Positions 11,044-21,778 of a stretch of 64,000 bases of DNA are shown here, piece by piece; within the stretch, counting starts at the first letter, position 1, and every line of letters begins with the position of its first letter. Under the pieces are notes generated by a model. That model was not told the DNA's origin and did no database searches. It saw nothing but the letters and a program-made list of their open reading frames with translations. Origin of the DNA: Agarophyton chilense (lineage: Eukaryota > Rhodophyta > Florideophyceae > Gracilariales > Gracilariaceae). The stretch is taken from positions 1,178,001-1,242,000 of the forward strand of contig JARGXX010000088.1 of the NCBI GenBank assembly GCA_030374765.1, written 5' to 3'. The translations under genes and the position numbers were made by a program.

Positions 11044-11109
11044 TTGTGTATATTGGTAAACTGAAATGTGCCCTGGATAGCTCTACGAAGTGATCGGCAC
11101 TAACAAAGA

Positions 11110-12993
11110 CTAAAGCAAGTGATGTCGGTGTACGGATTCGTATACCATATCTAATGCCCGGGCCACTGGCAAAGATTTGTCCATGTGAATTTCCAGGATG
11201 CAGTTTGTGCCTTCCATAGAAACTCGAATATAGTTTGACGAACATCGATGACATCTTCGCGCCTGGGCGGCTGAAAAGATTCCCCGGGAGCGGACGTGAC
11301 CTGACACATCGGCGCCGACAGCAACAAAGGAATATACAGAATCATTACCGCGGAGCTTTTCCGATTCTAACTCAAAGATATCGTCTCCTGTATCTTTTGC
11401 CTTCCAACCTATTAGCACTACTTTTGAGCTGAAATCTTTCAAATCCGGATCCTTTTGGTAACAAGAACCGCATAATCCTCTCCCAAGTTCACGAACAGCA
11501 GCATAACCAAACTCGTAACTCTCTCGAGCGATGCCGTGAGCCAGCACTTTTCTCCTAAACCCTTGCTCCATGAGCTTTAAAATTTCCATTTGATCGAGAT
11601 GTTCAAAACCCCTATCCTTTATGAATTCGCCAACTGATGACGGATTCAATATTCCGGAAAGCTCGTTAAAAAGGCATATGCTACCTCTGTCTCCGGAACA
11701 TGTCGGTGATTGATAGCTAATGTTTAAATCGGCTTCCATGAGGCTATGTCGGTAACACATATCTCCAAACGGTTGTTCTAGTTCAAAGAGCTTGAGGAGG
11801 GATGATCTCATTCGTTCCTGAAAAGAGCTGGTTGTTGAGTTCTCATTATCAGGAGCGATCGAGTCTACTACTCTCTGGATGTTTGATAAGATGATGGCAC
11901 AAAGCCATTTGTCACCATCCCTGAAGCATGAGGACAGAGCTGGGCGCCCTCGTACCATATTTCCAGCAATCTCTTTGTACCGCCTTTGAGATATGCTTTT
12001 CCTTAATATCAAGAAATTGAGTCTTTGTCTATTCGTCCGCTTGCTCAACATTTTTTCCCCGGGGGAACGTTGAAGACCGTCAAGTGACCAAATTTCTTTC
12101 CCTTCATGATCTCGAGCCCAAGGCAGAGCAAAACGATTAGCTTGCATAACAAGGGACGCCAAAGTGTCGTCAAGCACATGGTAACTAGCAACAGTTTCAT
12201 CGTCGTATGAATGTTCTCTTATAGTATTTAGACATCGAAGGCACGGTTGAAACAAAGCCTTTCCATACAGCTCGACACTTCTTGCAAACAATTCACTTCC
12301 GTATCCACTGAGATCCAGTGCAATTTGAAGTAGTACTTGATACCACGCAATTGTAAAGTGCAGCCTGTCCATGGTAGCAAAAGAGACAAAACATCCGCGT
12401 GCAGAAGCTCCTATCGTAGCTTCGTTCATTTGCCATGCTCTGAGGCATGCTGCAACATTGAGCAGACGACTATCGAATTCAAGGGGACTCTTTGGACCAC
12501 AACACGAACACATTCGCAACGTATACTCGACGTTTTCGAAAAATGTGAAAGTCGGAGCATCCCATCTATCTGGAATCTGATACCTTGAGTACTCTATCGT
12601 TCTCGTGGGGGGTACGCAAATGACCGGTACAGAGAGACAATGCAAGGTTGCCAAAAATGGCCAGTCTCCATGCTGAATGGTTCCAAGCTTATCAAACCAT
12701 ACGGCGCGGTGAGTGAGGAACTTTGTCTGTTGAAGTCCATCAAGAACACTCTCAACATCTTCTGCCACCCATTCCGGCATTCCCCCACTCCCGCGAGCGC
12801 TATTGGTTTGAACATACGCTATTGTTGCCCAATCTTCCGCTGCAGAACCCAAACTAGATCCATCAGTCGATGAGCACACTGCCGCGTAGAGTTGACTTAC
12901 AGAAGATATGCGCCCGCTAAGGACGATGCCCGCGAACCCTTGCCTGCGAAGAGCTTCTCGAGGTGCGTTGATTTCAATTTGTTCTGGGCTCAT
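11110..12993 (-). CDS. orphan protein, 627 aa, no recognised domain
   Basis: A long uninterrupted reverse-strand frame. The frame extends to 13059 but only through a GTG, so the ATG at 12993 (MSPEQIEINAPR) is taken as the start. Composition is that of a soluble globular protein, with many Cys and Trp and little low-complexity sequence. Local features are a Cys pair in RMCSCCGPKS, C-x2-C motifs in PCLRC and GLCGSC and one in RRCHRC, and a mixed alpha/beta pattern throughout. I do not recognise a family and give no function. It is likely a real gene because of its length, normal codon use and tight convergent spacing with ThrRS (66 bp). An alternative is a fast-evolving member of a known family that only profile or structure comparison would reveal. 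Confidence 0.7.
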   Translation of the reverse strand: MSPEQIEINAPREALRRQGFAGIVLSGRISSVSQLYAAVCSSTDGSSLGSAAEDWATIAYVQTNSARGSGGMPEWVAEDVESVLDGLQQTKFLTHRAVWFDKLGTIQHGDWPFLATLHCLSVPVICVPPTRTIEYSRYQIPDRWDAPTFTFFENVEYTLRMCSCCGPKSPLEFDSRLLNVAACLRAWQMNEATIGASARGCFVSFATMDRLHFTIAWYQVLLQIALDLSGYGSELFARSVELYGKALFQPCLRCLNTIREHSYDDETVASYHVLDDTLASLVMQANRFALPWARDHEGKEIWSLDGLQRSPGEKMLSKRTNRQRLNFLILRKSISQRRYKEIAGNMVRGRPALSSCFRDGDKWLCAIILSNIQRVVDSIAPDNENSTTSSFQERMRSSLLKLFELEQPFGDMCYRHSLMEADLNISYQSPTCSGDRGSICLFNELSGILNPSSVGEFIKDRGFEHLDQMEILKLMEQGFRRKVLAHGIARESYEFGYAAVRELGRGLCGSCYQKDPDLKDFSSKVVLIGWKAKDTGDDIFELESEKLRGNDSVYSFVAVGADVSGHVRSRGIFSAAQARRCHRCSSNYIRVSMEGTNCILEIHMDKSLPVARALDMVYESVHRHHLL

Positions 12994-13933
12994 GTTCTCT
13001 GTTTGTCGCTGTTGCCTTGATTTGCATGGAAAGATGTTGGTTTGTTTCCTGGATGCCACTACTATCTCATTCCCCTTTCCTTAATCCGTCTCCAGAGACA
13101 AGAGGTTGAGCATTCGCAAAATACGTTTATGCGGGCCGTAACTGCCGCGACTGTAGCTTGCGCACGAGTTGTACAGATTGACAGAAGCGAGTGTGAATTT
13201 CCGGTCTCCCAGTAAGACATGAATGTACCCAACAATGGTTGTTACTTCGAAGAAGTCAAAGTATTACGACCATGCTCTTATGGATGGTCCACCTGTGAAA
13301 TTACTCATGCACCACATTGTACACGACACCACATGATTGCGCATCACATATCGCCATGCGAAACCCTTGTGTCCATTCTACAGGTCCAGAGAGAATCTTC
13401 AATCTTGAATCCCTTCTGAAGCCTTCGAGGTGGGCCTGGTGCTCATTTGATTTTGACTTTACATCATTCGTATCGTAAACTAGAGTTTCATAGCAAGCCA
13501 ATCAACAAAAACCACGACAACGTTTCATTGCTCTGTCATCTCGTACTTCTATTCGCCAGCATGAGCCCAAATGTCAAAAGCTCCCGAAAGTTGTACACGG
13601 CTTGTTTCATGCTGTGGCCGTGTCGCGCACTGTCCCTACTACTAGCGCATGGGTATAATACCTAACCTATCGCACTAGGAAGCTTTCGGCTTTCGAAGCT
13701 TTTTACTTGTTTAAGATACAATATGTATCAAATACAAGTCTTAATCTCTTGCATCTATATTTACCTTCCTTCATACGTACAAACTAAGTAGAAAAGAAAC
13801 ATCATCAGATTAATCAAACCAAAGGATGAACAAGTGAGGCAGATTACCGGCACGACTAGACTCACTCTGAGAAATGACCCATATCTTCATATCCCGTAAT
13901 GTACCAATCTAATGCTTTTAAACCCGAGTAGCA
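12994..13933. other. intergenic, nothing recognised
   Basis: About 0.9 kb between two minus-strand genes. It should contain the promoter of the orphan gene and the 3' end of the TCP11-like transcript. The part from 13660 to 13930 is AT-rich. Short frames here carry no recognisable features. Confidence 0.4.
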
Positions 13934-16723
13934 TCATAGGCTACTCAGAATGTTTCGCAAGGTCTCATCATGGACAAGAGCTATATGCGACACTAACGCA
14001 CTCACTTGACTCGAAATATTCACGATCACTTCTTTGACAGAAACCAGTCTCCTCCAGTTGTTGTCCGTCCAGACTTGTGACGCGAGTTGTGTGTCTGATG
14101 CGTAGTGTCTCGTCCCACATGTTCTGACAGATATTTCGACAATAGCATCCCTCATCCTCCTCACCAAAAGTGAATACGTCTGATCCTCTGGATTTGCGAT
14201 GCGCTTCACCATGGCCCGCAAAAATTCGTCGTCTTCGGAAGATACAGAGTGATTTTTCTCATTCAGTTCTCTTCTAATAACTGAAACAAACTCATTCTGA
14301 AGTAGGGACATTGTACAATCTGAGTGGTCTGTGATCTGCAATAATTTCTGCATACCTGACGACGTTTGAATCGATATATTTCTTGATTGCATGTATTGCG
14401 ATCGAATGTTGTCGAGAGCTGATACAATAGCACATCTTTGGATATCATTTTGCATATTTGTTATCCGGTGAAGGTCTAAACGCAGAAGTTCCGGTAGATC
14501 CCAAGGTCTGTAAATTTGTGGTTTCAAGATGAGCCGAACGATAGCGTTCGTTAATAGAATCCGCATGGCTTCCGGATTGCCACACCTCAAATCATTGCTT
14601 AATGTAGGTTCGTGCACCTGGAGATCTCTCAGGGTTTCAGAAAATAAATCTCGGCACCGTGGAAGACTTTGTTCGAAGTCTTGAGCAATAACATGACTTT
14701 GAAAGTGTGATCTTTCCCAGGCATCACCGTATTGCTGCACAATCGGCGCACTATGCCTGATGCGATAGGACAAAACATCTGCTTGGACACTTTGAACCTT
14801 ACTAGTTAATTGTCTTAATACATCTACAACCACTTCAACAAAATTATTAGACGCGGAATGAATCCTCTGCAGCGCTTCATTTGTCCATTGCTGCAAATCA
14901 TCATCATCAGCTTGTGCCTGACATGTTTTTAAAGCCTCAGTTGCTTTCACGACAATATCTACAGCAAAATCAGCGTTCAGACAAACGGCTCCTTGTTCGT
15001 CATCTATAACTAGCTTGAAAGATCCAGAAAGCATATTGACAAAGGCCTGGGTCATGTCAGCCAATCGTTGTGACAGCTCTTCACTTCTCGGTGGATTCAT
15101 TGAAAGTTGCGCTCGTAATCTATCCCAAGTTTCATCCGATACTCGCTGAGTCGAATGAACTTTGCGCAAAAGATCAGGCAGGTCAAGAAGAATCTCATGA
15201 ACCAAATGTTCGTTTTGGGCTTGCGTGGCAGCCTCAAGCGCGGCGTTCAGCCTGCGTTCCCCTTCCTCACCGGCAATGCGTACGATGGCTTCACGAATGT
15301 TCCGCTGCTTTTCGGCGATGCTTTCCTTCCAAGCCGCGTGTTCATGTTTAGCATATTCTACTTCCGAGCTGCTGGGTGCTGAAGAATCCCCGAGCGCGTG
15401 TGACATTGCATTTACTTCGGTAGAACGAGAGAATCCACGTTCGACAGACATGCGCATGGCTTCAGTCGCTACGGCGTCATGTATCATGGCTCTTACAAAT
15501 GCGTTGGCATCGCTTTTTTTCCAAGTGAGAAAAGAACGACGCCATCTCTTCCACGCTTTGCAACAAGCGGACAGAGTCGCAACATGCAGGCAAAGCAACA
15601 TCCTTCGAGAGCAGTGAAGGGTTAGTCTCTCAATCGCGTTCGGATTCCCCTTCTTTTCCTCCAAAACGGCATGGGGGTGCAATGATAGAAGAAGACATGA
15701 AAGTAAGATGCGTGCTTCTTGTGGCTTTCGCATTGAGTTGAAAGGCGGTACTGCACCACTCGCATATGAACAAAGCCCAAATGCCCGGAGAGCCAGCTGA
15801 GCAGCCTTCTGTGCCGCCCCAGTTTCTAGACACGCAGTAACATGTGAAAAGGTGTATGAAGCTACATGAGCACCAATTACACCGGCATCAGATAGAGCGC
15901 GACGAGCCTTAGCGAGTAGGTAGTAGCCAGCAATTATGGCCGCAGCAGAAGACCGACTGTCATCGACTCCCCCTGGTAAACTACAGAACTCATCTTCAGA
16001 AGGTGGCGTCAACCTGATTTCATATGATGTGTTCTGCTGATTTCTTTGTTGATTCTCGGAGATAAGAGACTGAGAAAATGCTTCTGAGTTTAACTGGCTG
16101 TCGTCGAGGTCGATATTGCTTACCACTTGGTCAGAATGACCAGAAGGAGCAGATGATGGAGAATGACCCCCGGATAGACTTGAATAATTTATACGACGTT
16201 GTGGCGAAAAACGTCGCGCACGTTCCTTGCGTTCGGTTAAGTAGCGCAGGCGGCGATGGTGTGCCAGACGTCGTTCTTGGAGACCACGAGCTCTCTCCCC
16301 GTTTCTCTTCTGCTCTGAACTTTCTCTAGCGCTCCTGGCACGTTGGACACGCACATCTGCGTTATCCGCCCGCCTCGTGAGTAGTTTTCGTCGGCGTAAG
16401 TCGGCATGGGCAAGATTAGATCGTAGTCGCATGTCACGTTGATGATTCATGTTGCGGCGTGACTCCTTAACTGTGTTGGCGACTGACATAACATGTTGAA
16501 CGTGCTCTCGACAACGCACTTGCAGTGAATACAATGTGGCGTTGCGCAATGCTTCCGCCTCGCGAAGACGGCGCTCCCAATGGCACGTCCTTAAAGCAGC
16601 TCGCGGCGGAGGTGTATTCGAAGGGAGGCTCTGAAACTCACGCGCCGGAATTTCAATGACAACAGAAGACGGCGAAGCCACTCTTGGAGATGACGGTGGT
16701 GTGAAATGCTCAGAAGGTTGCAT
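13934..16723 (-). CDS. TCP11-like (T-complex protein 11) family protein
   Basis: 929 residues from the ATG at 16723 (MQPSEHFTPPSSPR). A longer frame to 16765 begins only at GTG. The N-terminal third contains a highly charged Arg-rich coiled coil (RRRKLLTRRADNADVRVQR and the following lines), as in plant TCP11-like proteins. The centre and C-terminal half contain helical TCP11-domain blocks. The clearest is LPELLRLDLHRITNMQNDIQ, matching the family's 'PESLxLDxxRLxxLQxxIQ'. Animal TCP11 relates to sperm function and cAMP signalling, plant and fungal relatives (SOSEKI-independent, Sok1-like) are poorly understood, and a molecular role here is not claimed. It is followed upstream on the same strand by MCM8 with a 0.69-kb gap. 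Confidence 0.65.
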   Translation of the reverse strand: MQPSEHFTPPSSPRVASPSSVVIEIPAREFQSLPSNTPPPRAALRTCHWERRLREAEALRNATLYSLQVRCREHVQHVMSVANTVKESRRNMNHQRDMRLRSNLAHADLRRRKLLTRRADNADVRVQRARSARESSEQKRNGERARGLQERRLAHHRRLRYLTERKERARRFSPQRRINYSSLSGGHSPSSAPSGHSDQVVSNIDLDDSQLNSEAFSQSLISENQQRNQQNTSYEIRLTPPSEDEFCSLPGGVDDSRSSAAAIIAGYYLLAKARRALSDAGVIGAHVASYTFSHVTACLETGAAQKAAQLALRAFGLCSYASGAVPPFNSMRKPQEARILLSCLLLSLHPHAVLEEKKGNPNAIERLTLHCSRRMLLCLHVATLSACCKAWKRWRRSFLTWKKSDANAFVRAMIHDAVATEAMRMSVERGFSRSTEVNAMSHALGDSSAPSSSEVEYAKHEHAAWKESIAEKQRNIREAIVRIAGEEGERRLNAALEAATQAQNEHLVHEILLDLPDLLRKVHSTQRVSDETWDRLRAQLSMNPPRSEELSQRLADMTQAFVNMLSGSFKLVIDDEQGAVCLNADFAVDIVVKATEALKTCQAQADDDDLQQWTNEALQRIHSASNNFVEVVVDVLRQLTSKVQSVQADVLSYRIRHSAPIVQQYGDAWERSHFQSHVIAQDFEQSLPRCRDLFSETLRDLQVHEPTLSNDLRCGNPEAMRILLTNAIVRLILKPQIYRPWDLPELLRLDLHRITNMQNDIQRCAIVSALDNIRSQYMQSRNISIQTSSGMQKLLQITDHSDCTMSLLQNEFVSVIRRELNEKNHSVSSEDDEFLRAMVKRIANPEDQTYSLLVRRMRDAIVEISVRTCGTRHYASDTQLASQVWTDNNWRRLVSVKEVIVNISSQVSALVSHIALVHDETLRNILSSL

Positions 16724-17411
16724 TTTTGGCAACACCGGAGGCGACTCGCCGTCCGACAACAACACAGAGAACTATTCTGGCTTCGACTTCAAGCTGGTTT
16801 TGCGGTAAGATGTAACCGCCAAGCATCGGCGCGCTGTAATAGAGAAGGGACAATTATGTACAATCGAAAAGACGAGCACAGCGACAGATTGCGCAACCAG
16901 GACTGAAAGGTTCAAAAGCCTGGCATCTGGCAGAGACGATTATGTTGTTGCCATTGTGTCGCAGACCGTGGGACTGAAGTTAGCTGAGAGCGTAACGGTC
17001 CGGCGCGTGTCACGACCCGCAGAAAAGTCGAGCTAGACGGATTCCGATTCGTCGAGAGCCTGCTTCAGAACACGCTGATTGGCTGGAGCCAAAGCTGGAC
17101 ATGAGCGCGTTTCTGAGCTGGCCTTGTGTGCGCCGCTCATGGCCAAAGCAGCCGAGCACGTCATTGGCCGACACCCGGGCGGCGGCCCGCCATTGGCGGG
17201 CTGTCGCTGAGCACAGTGTCGTCTGCAGCCGCACGCGGTGAGGCTCGCCAGCGGGGGGCGAATGAGTCCCACCCAGCAAGGCTAGAAAAACCTCCCCTTC
17301 GTTGGGACCACCGTTCGTATCTCCAGTGCAATCTCGCCCGTCACGCCACTGCAAATGACCTTCATTTGATGTGTCGGTTTGCAATCGACTGAGCTCACTC
17401 TGCGCAATGAA
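16724..17411. other. intergenic between TCP11-like and MCM8
   Basis: About 0.69 kb, GC-rich from 17000 to 17300, with no supported gene. A 124-codon reverse frame at 17010-17384 overlaps this GC-rich part and has no recognisable features. It probably holds the TCP11-like promoter and the MCM8 3' end. Confidence 0.4.
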
Positions 17412-19979
17412 TCATTCATCATCGCTGAGCGTTGGACAGCGAAACTCACGCCTCCGTTTTCTTCGCGCTGAAGGGCATTGACTCTTATCTCTGTCGATTT
17501 GGGAGCGTCGCGGGGCTAGCGTTCCTCGTACAGACGCGCTTCCGCATCCATCGGCAAAGTTGCTTCCTTGAAGTTCCCAGAGCCGTGCACCTTTCTTCAT
17601 AATAAAGCCCTGATGATTCACTGTCTCCACAACGCGTTCAAATCTTTCTCCCTCGATCCCAATGCGGGTTGCAAGTGCTCTTAACTGTTGGCGATCGAAC
17701 ATCGCCTCACGTTTCCGGTTTGCCTCTGCGTGAAGAGCCGCCACGAATCGTCTTCCATCTTTGTGACGGCTCATACCGCTCGATCGTCCCAAGTCTAGCG
17801 TTCCAGTTTCGTCTGTTAACGTCTCTATCATCGATTCCTGCAATATTTCGATGACATCTCTGGCATCTTCTCGAGTTACCACTGTCCTCATCTCTGCGCG
17901 TGCTCTTGCTTCGCTGAGACGTACAAGGCTTTCAAGCTGTCGAGTTGTGATCGGTGTAGTATCTGCAGCTTGGTCCTTCGACGTCTTGCGGAGATGGAGA
18001 TAAAACTCCTGCAGCTCCCGTTTCGCCCCTTCGGACAGTTCGGGATGGACGTGCGTTCTAGCATATCGGACATACTCGCGAAACAAGGAGGACGGAAGGG
18101 GATCTCTCACCTTCAATTCCTTCAACCTCTCGGAGAGAGTGAGCCGGTCGTCCACATCGTTTCTTGGAATATGAAATGCATTAATGTCATTGCTTGTACT
18201 TGAGTTAGCTCGCCAGGTCCCGCCATTCGCACGCTCAGAGGAGCGCATCCCAAACGCTTTCATGACATGTTCTGAAATATAGCGATCTCGCATTTTGTCC
18301 GCTTTATCCATCAAGATAAAGACTAGATCAAAACGTGACAAAAGAGGGAGAGCAATTTTAAGATTCTCACAAACAGTTCTCGAGCGATCATAGTGGCCTC
18401 CCACAGGATTCGCTGCGGCGATCACAGTCGTTCTCGCGCTCAAGTTGCAAACCAATCCTGCCTTTGCTACACTCACACTTTGCTGTTCCATGGCCTCCAA
18501 AAGCGCCCCGTGCTCAGCTTTCATCTTATCGAATTCGTCTATACAGCAAACCCCACGATCCGCCAACACCAGCGCACCTGCTTCCAACGCAAAATCGCCA
18601 GTGGCTTCTCGCACAACAGTCACTGTTAGTCCCGCAGTGCTGGTACTATTTCCACATACATAAACCCCGCGTGGTGATATTCTTGTCATTGCCTTGAGCA
18701 TTTGAGATTTTCCAAGTCCAGGATCTCCGACGAGCAGGCAGTGAATATCTCTTCGAATGGCCACGGACTCCGATGCTGTCGGCCCCACCCTTTCCTTTGG
18801 AGATCCGCCAAAGAGGGCTAGCACCAGTCCTGCCTTCACCAATTCGTGTCCATATATGAATGGAGCGGCACAATGAACAAGAAAAGCAAAAGGATCCTGC
18901 TCTTGTACGACTTCTTGTATGGTCTTGTGTATGGCTTCGAGACCCGGTTCACCGACTGTGTTCGAAATGGAAGAAGCCCCGTTCTTAGAGTGCGTTGTGA
19001 CGATCGAGTTTGCTTCTATATACATATAGTACAGACATTTTGCATTTCGATTGAAGCCTCCTTTGTCAATAGTAAGTAGTCGCACAGTTCCACAAATTGA
19101 TACAATATCACCAGGTACACAAGTATTGAGAAGATCTGAGAAAAGCTCAACGTCTATAGTTCTGGGCATACGCCCTTCTTCTTGGAAATCCGTATTATGC
19201 TCCTTGAGCTCTTGAATCCTTATTTTCTGCCAATCAACAGTTTCTACGGCATCTCGATTAGGCTGAAACGATCTAGAACGACATCTTTCCGTAATGCATC
19301 GAGTTGGAAGGGAGTACTTGTAGTCAGGGAAAACCCGGATTTGAGTCTGACCGCATTTGGCACATTCAAATTGCATAGACAAAAGTTGCTGACGGGTATT
19401 GGAAACTCGAACCACCGTGCCTCTAACCGCAACAAATTTCCCGACTGAATTGCTGCGCAATGCACGTAATGAAGTTAGAGGGGTAAAATTGTGCATTCGA
19501 GGCCAAAGCCGACTATCGCGAGTTACATCAAAGTAGGATTGGTGTGCGTGAGACATTCTGTTTGTTAGTAGCTCTGACGCTCTGGCAGCTGCAAGGCCCA
19601 GTATGGAAAGAGTCTCATCCGGATTACGTTCAAGCTCTTTTACGATTGAACGCAAAAGTGGAGAAGCATTGATATCCGAAACCTTGGAGTAATCAAGCGG
19701 AAACGAAAACCCAGTCGAAGAGACTGACAACAGCTCTTGACCTTCTTCAGTGAGGAAGAAATCTTTTAGCTCTCCGACAGTGCTTGTGCGTTGAGCGCAA
19801 GAAGCAAGGCCTTCTGCCTCATCTGGGAAATAGACTGCCCAACCAATTGACCCGTTCCATGTGGGTGAGTCTTTCCTGTTATTCGGATTTGCTGAACGGT
19901 GCATTACATGTTTCGAAGGTGCTGCTGCTTCACGTGCATCAAAATCTTCATCTGAAACCTCTGCGTCTGGGATAACCAT
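17412..19979 (-). CDS. MCM8: MCM8 DNA helicase
   Basis: 855 residues from the ATG at 19979 (MVIPDAEVSDED). A longer frame to 20006 starts at GTG. It has an MCM N-terminal domain with a four-Cys zinc finger (C206, C209, C228, C233), Walker A GDPGLGKSQ (418-426), Walker B CIDEFDKM (about 479-486) and arginine finger SRFD (548-551). Assignment to MCM8 rather than MCM2-7 rests on MCM8-specific text: IAAANPVGGHYDRSRTVCEN, TPITTRQLESLVRLSEARAR and a C-terminal winged-helix region ending FIMKKGARLWELQ. MCM8 works with MCM9 in homologous recombination and meiotic or damage repair, and is patchily lost in eukaryotes. The Arg/Ser-rich tail after the winged helix is not typical. Nuclear. Confidence 0.94.
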   Translation of the reverse strand: MVIPDAEVSDEDFDAREAAAPSKHVMHRSANPNNRKDSPTWNGSIGWAVYFPDEAEGLASCAQRTSTVGELKDFFLTEEGQELLSVSSTGFSFPLDYSKVSDINASPLLRSIVKELERNPDETLSILGLAAARASELLTNRMSHAHQSYFDVTRDSRLWPRMHNFTPLTSLRALRSNSVGKFVAVRGTVVRVSNTRQQLLSMQFECAKCGQTQIRVFPDYKYSLPTRCITERCRSRSFQPNRDAVETVDWQKIRIQELKEHNTDFQEEGRMPRTIDVELFSDLLNTCVPGDIVSICGTVRLLTIDKGGFNRNAKCLYYMYIEANSIVTTHSKNGASSISNTVGEPGLEAIHKTIQEVVQEQDPFAFLVHCAAPFIYGHELVKAGLVLALFGGSPKERVGPTASESVAIRRDIHCLLVGDPGLGKSQMLKAMTRISPRGVYVCGNSTSTAGLTVTVVREATGDFALEAGALVLADRGVCCIDEFDKMKAEHGALLEAMEQQSVSVAKAGLVCNLSARTTVIAAANPVGGHYDRSRTVCENLKIALPLLSRFDLVFILMDKADKMRDRYISEHVMKAFGMRSSERANGGTWRANSSTSNDINAFHIPRNDVDDRLTLSERLKELKVRDPLPSSLFREYVRYARTHVHPELSEGAKRELQEFYLHLRKTSKDQAADTTPITTRQLESLVRLSEARARAEMRTVVTREDARDVIEILQESMIETLTDETGTLDLGRSSGMSRHKDGRRFVAALHAEANRKREAMFDRQQLRALATRIGIEGERFERVVETVNHQGFIMKKGARLWELQGSNFADGCGSASVRGTLAPRRSQIDRDKSQCPSARRKRRREFRCPTLSDDE

Positions 19980-21778
19980 TTGAACTGGTGACTGGTATCG
20001 CTGCACAGATACCGCGAATCGTTAACTCATCTTTCTTTTGCATGACATATGTCCAATCATGCGCGTTTGTTATTATACATCGTTGATGTGAAACCACACA
20101 CAAGGCGCTGATTTGCGGTACTAAAGGAATTTTGGCGGGAAAGAGTGCAACGGGATACATCTATGAGCTAGACCCCATAAACATTATTTTAATCGGTCCA
20201 CGATTTACCCGACTGGTGTACACGACCACGCTACTGTTTGGTTGATACCACATTCCTACGAAAAGAATTAGGCAACATGAGATCTAAAATTTCGATACTC
20301 ATGTTTTTTGTTGAGGCGGATGTCACACCTTTGTTCCTCGTACACGAGAGCAGTTATGAACTTGCGTTCTACTTTACAAATGTTTGGCCCAACTGTCTGT
20401 CGGTACAAGCCAAGAAAACTGAAATTAACATGTGAGCGGTTTGCTTTTGTTACCCATTGCTTTCTCGCGGTATTGAAACGGCCGATTACATAGTCTTGCA
20501 GGATTGGGAGAGTGTTGTAATGTTACAGTAGAAGACATCACTAGTAGAAATATATAAATTCGCGGTGGGCATTTGATGGCTTCGGCTGTACCGAAGTTCA
20601 AAGAAAGCGATGGAAATATCGGGTATACGCGTGGGTTTAGAGTTACATTATCTTCGCTAACATTACGGTCCGCGTTCATGTTTGAAAAGGCTCACCAACG
20701 CAAGCATCAAGGATATCAGGGAGCCGAGCCTCAAGCCGCGAAAGCCGCAACTCTATTGGAAATTGGCTTCCAAGGTAAAAGTCACGGTTCCCTGGTTGTG
20801 CTTGCAAAAATAATGCAGGTCACAAATGATAGATTAGAGAATGTCTGTGGCAGAGGACGCAGGGAAGGCAAGTCGGGAGTAGTGTTCGCACAACATGAAC
20901 TAATAAACAGTTTTGAGCACTCGCTGTTCTCCAGGATGCAGAATCTAGTCACGTTTTAAACATATGAAGGGTCCTCTTTGCGTATTAGGTATCAGAGGCT
21001 CAACTTGGAATGAGTACGAGCGTTCGATCTTTTGGTATCGTGGTACCATTGCACAACATTCACTCTGGTGCCTATGACTTCGATGATCCCTGCGAATGGT
21101 GATGCAATACATACAACTGTTGAAGATTGGTAACCATCCCATGTCGCCGATGCACAATAGCATACCTTGCAACGTGTCTGAGAACTACGCAAACTCGTAT
21201 TATAGCCCACTGGGCTGGCGTCCTGTTCGTACAAAGAACTTTACCAACAGCAGGCGCTTCGTATCTTTCCCACCCTCATACACTCCCACACACAGAAACG
21301 GCTGCCGTTTCCTCATGCATAGCCTTCTGAAAAAAGAACCCAATGATGGCTGGAAAATCTTTCCGAAATCGGCAGTAACATTTTACTCCGGATTGGCTGA
21401 AAACCTTGATGCGAGCTAACGAGTGCTCTGAAAGTGTGCAACCGGTTAACGATTGGCGCGACAGGGCTAGCAATTGCTAGCGCCAGGCTCCCCTTTTAGG
21501 TGTCCTGAAGAAGGCAATATCGAGCTTCTTCTACGACGCCGTAACGAGTTCGACGCTGCCCTAGCTGGGCGATGTCCGTGTGGCATTGCCAAGAAGCTCG
21601 AGCTCGAGGGAGGCCGCTTTGTATCGAGGCCGCATCCGTGACTTAATCACGTTGCTCTTGTGTCACAGGACGTCGACATCCACCGCGCGATTCTGCGACT
21701 ATACGACTAGACAGCCCTCGCACTGTGGCGCTTAAAGCTTAGGTGAGAAAAAGCTCGTTACTCAAACTAAAACCCTCA
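19980..21778. other. divergent intergenic region MCM8 / GCN5
   Basis: About 1.8 kb. It should hold both promoters. The longest frame, 128 codons at 20573-20959 (+), shows no domain and has mixed composition, so I do not call it. Sequence from 21520 to 21740 is GC-richer with several GCTCGAGC-like palindromic bits, plausible for the GCN5 5' UTR. Confidence 0.35.

Noticed and set aside
17010-17384. 124-codon reverse frame between MCM8 and the TCP11-like gene
   Set aside because: No recognisable features; GC-rich DNA gives long frames by chance, and overlapping frames on both strands are equally open.
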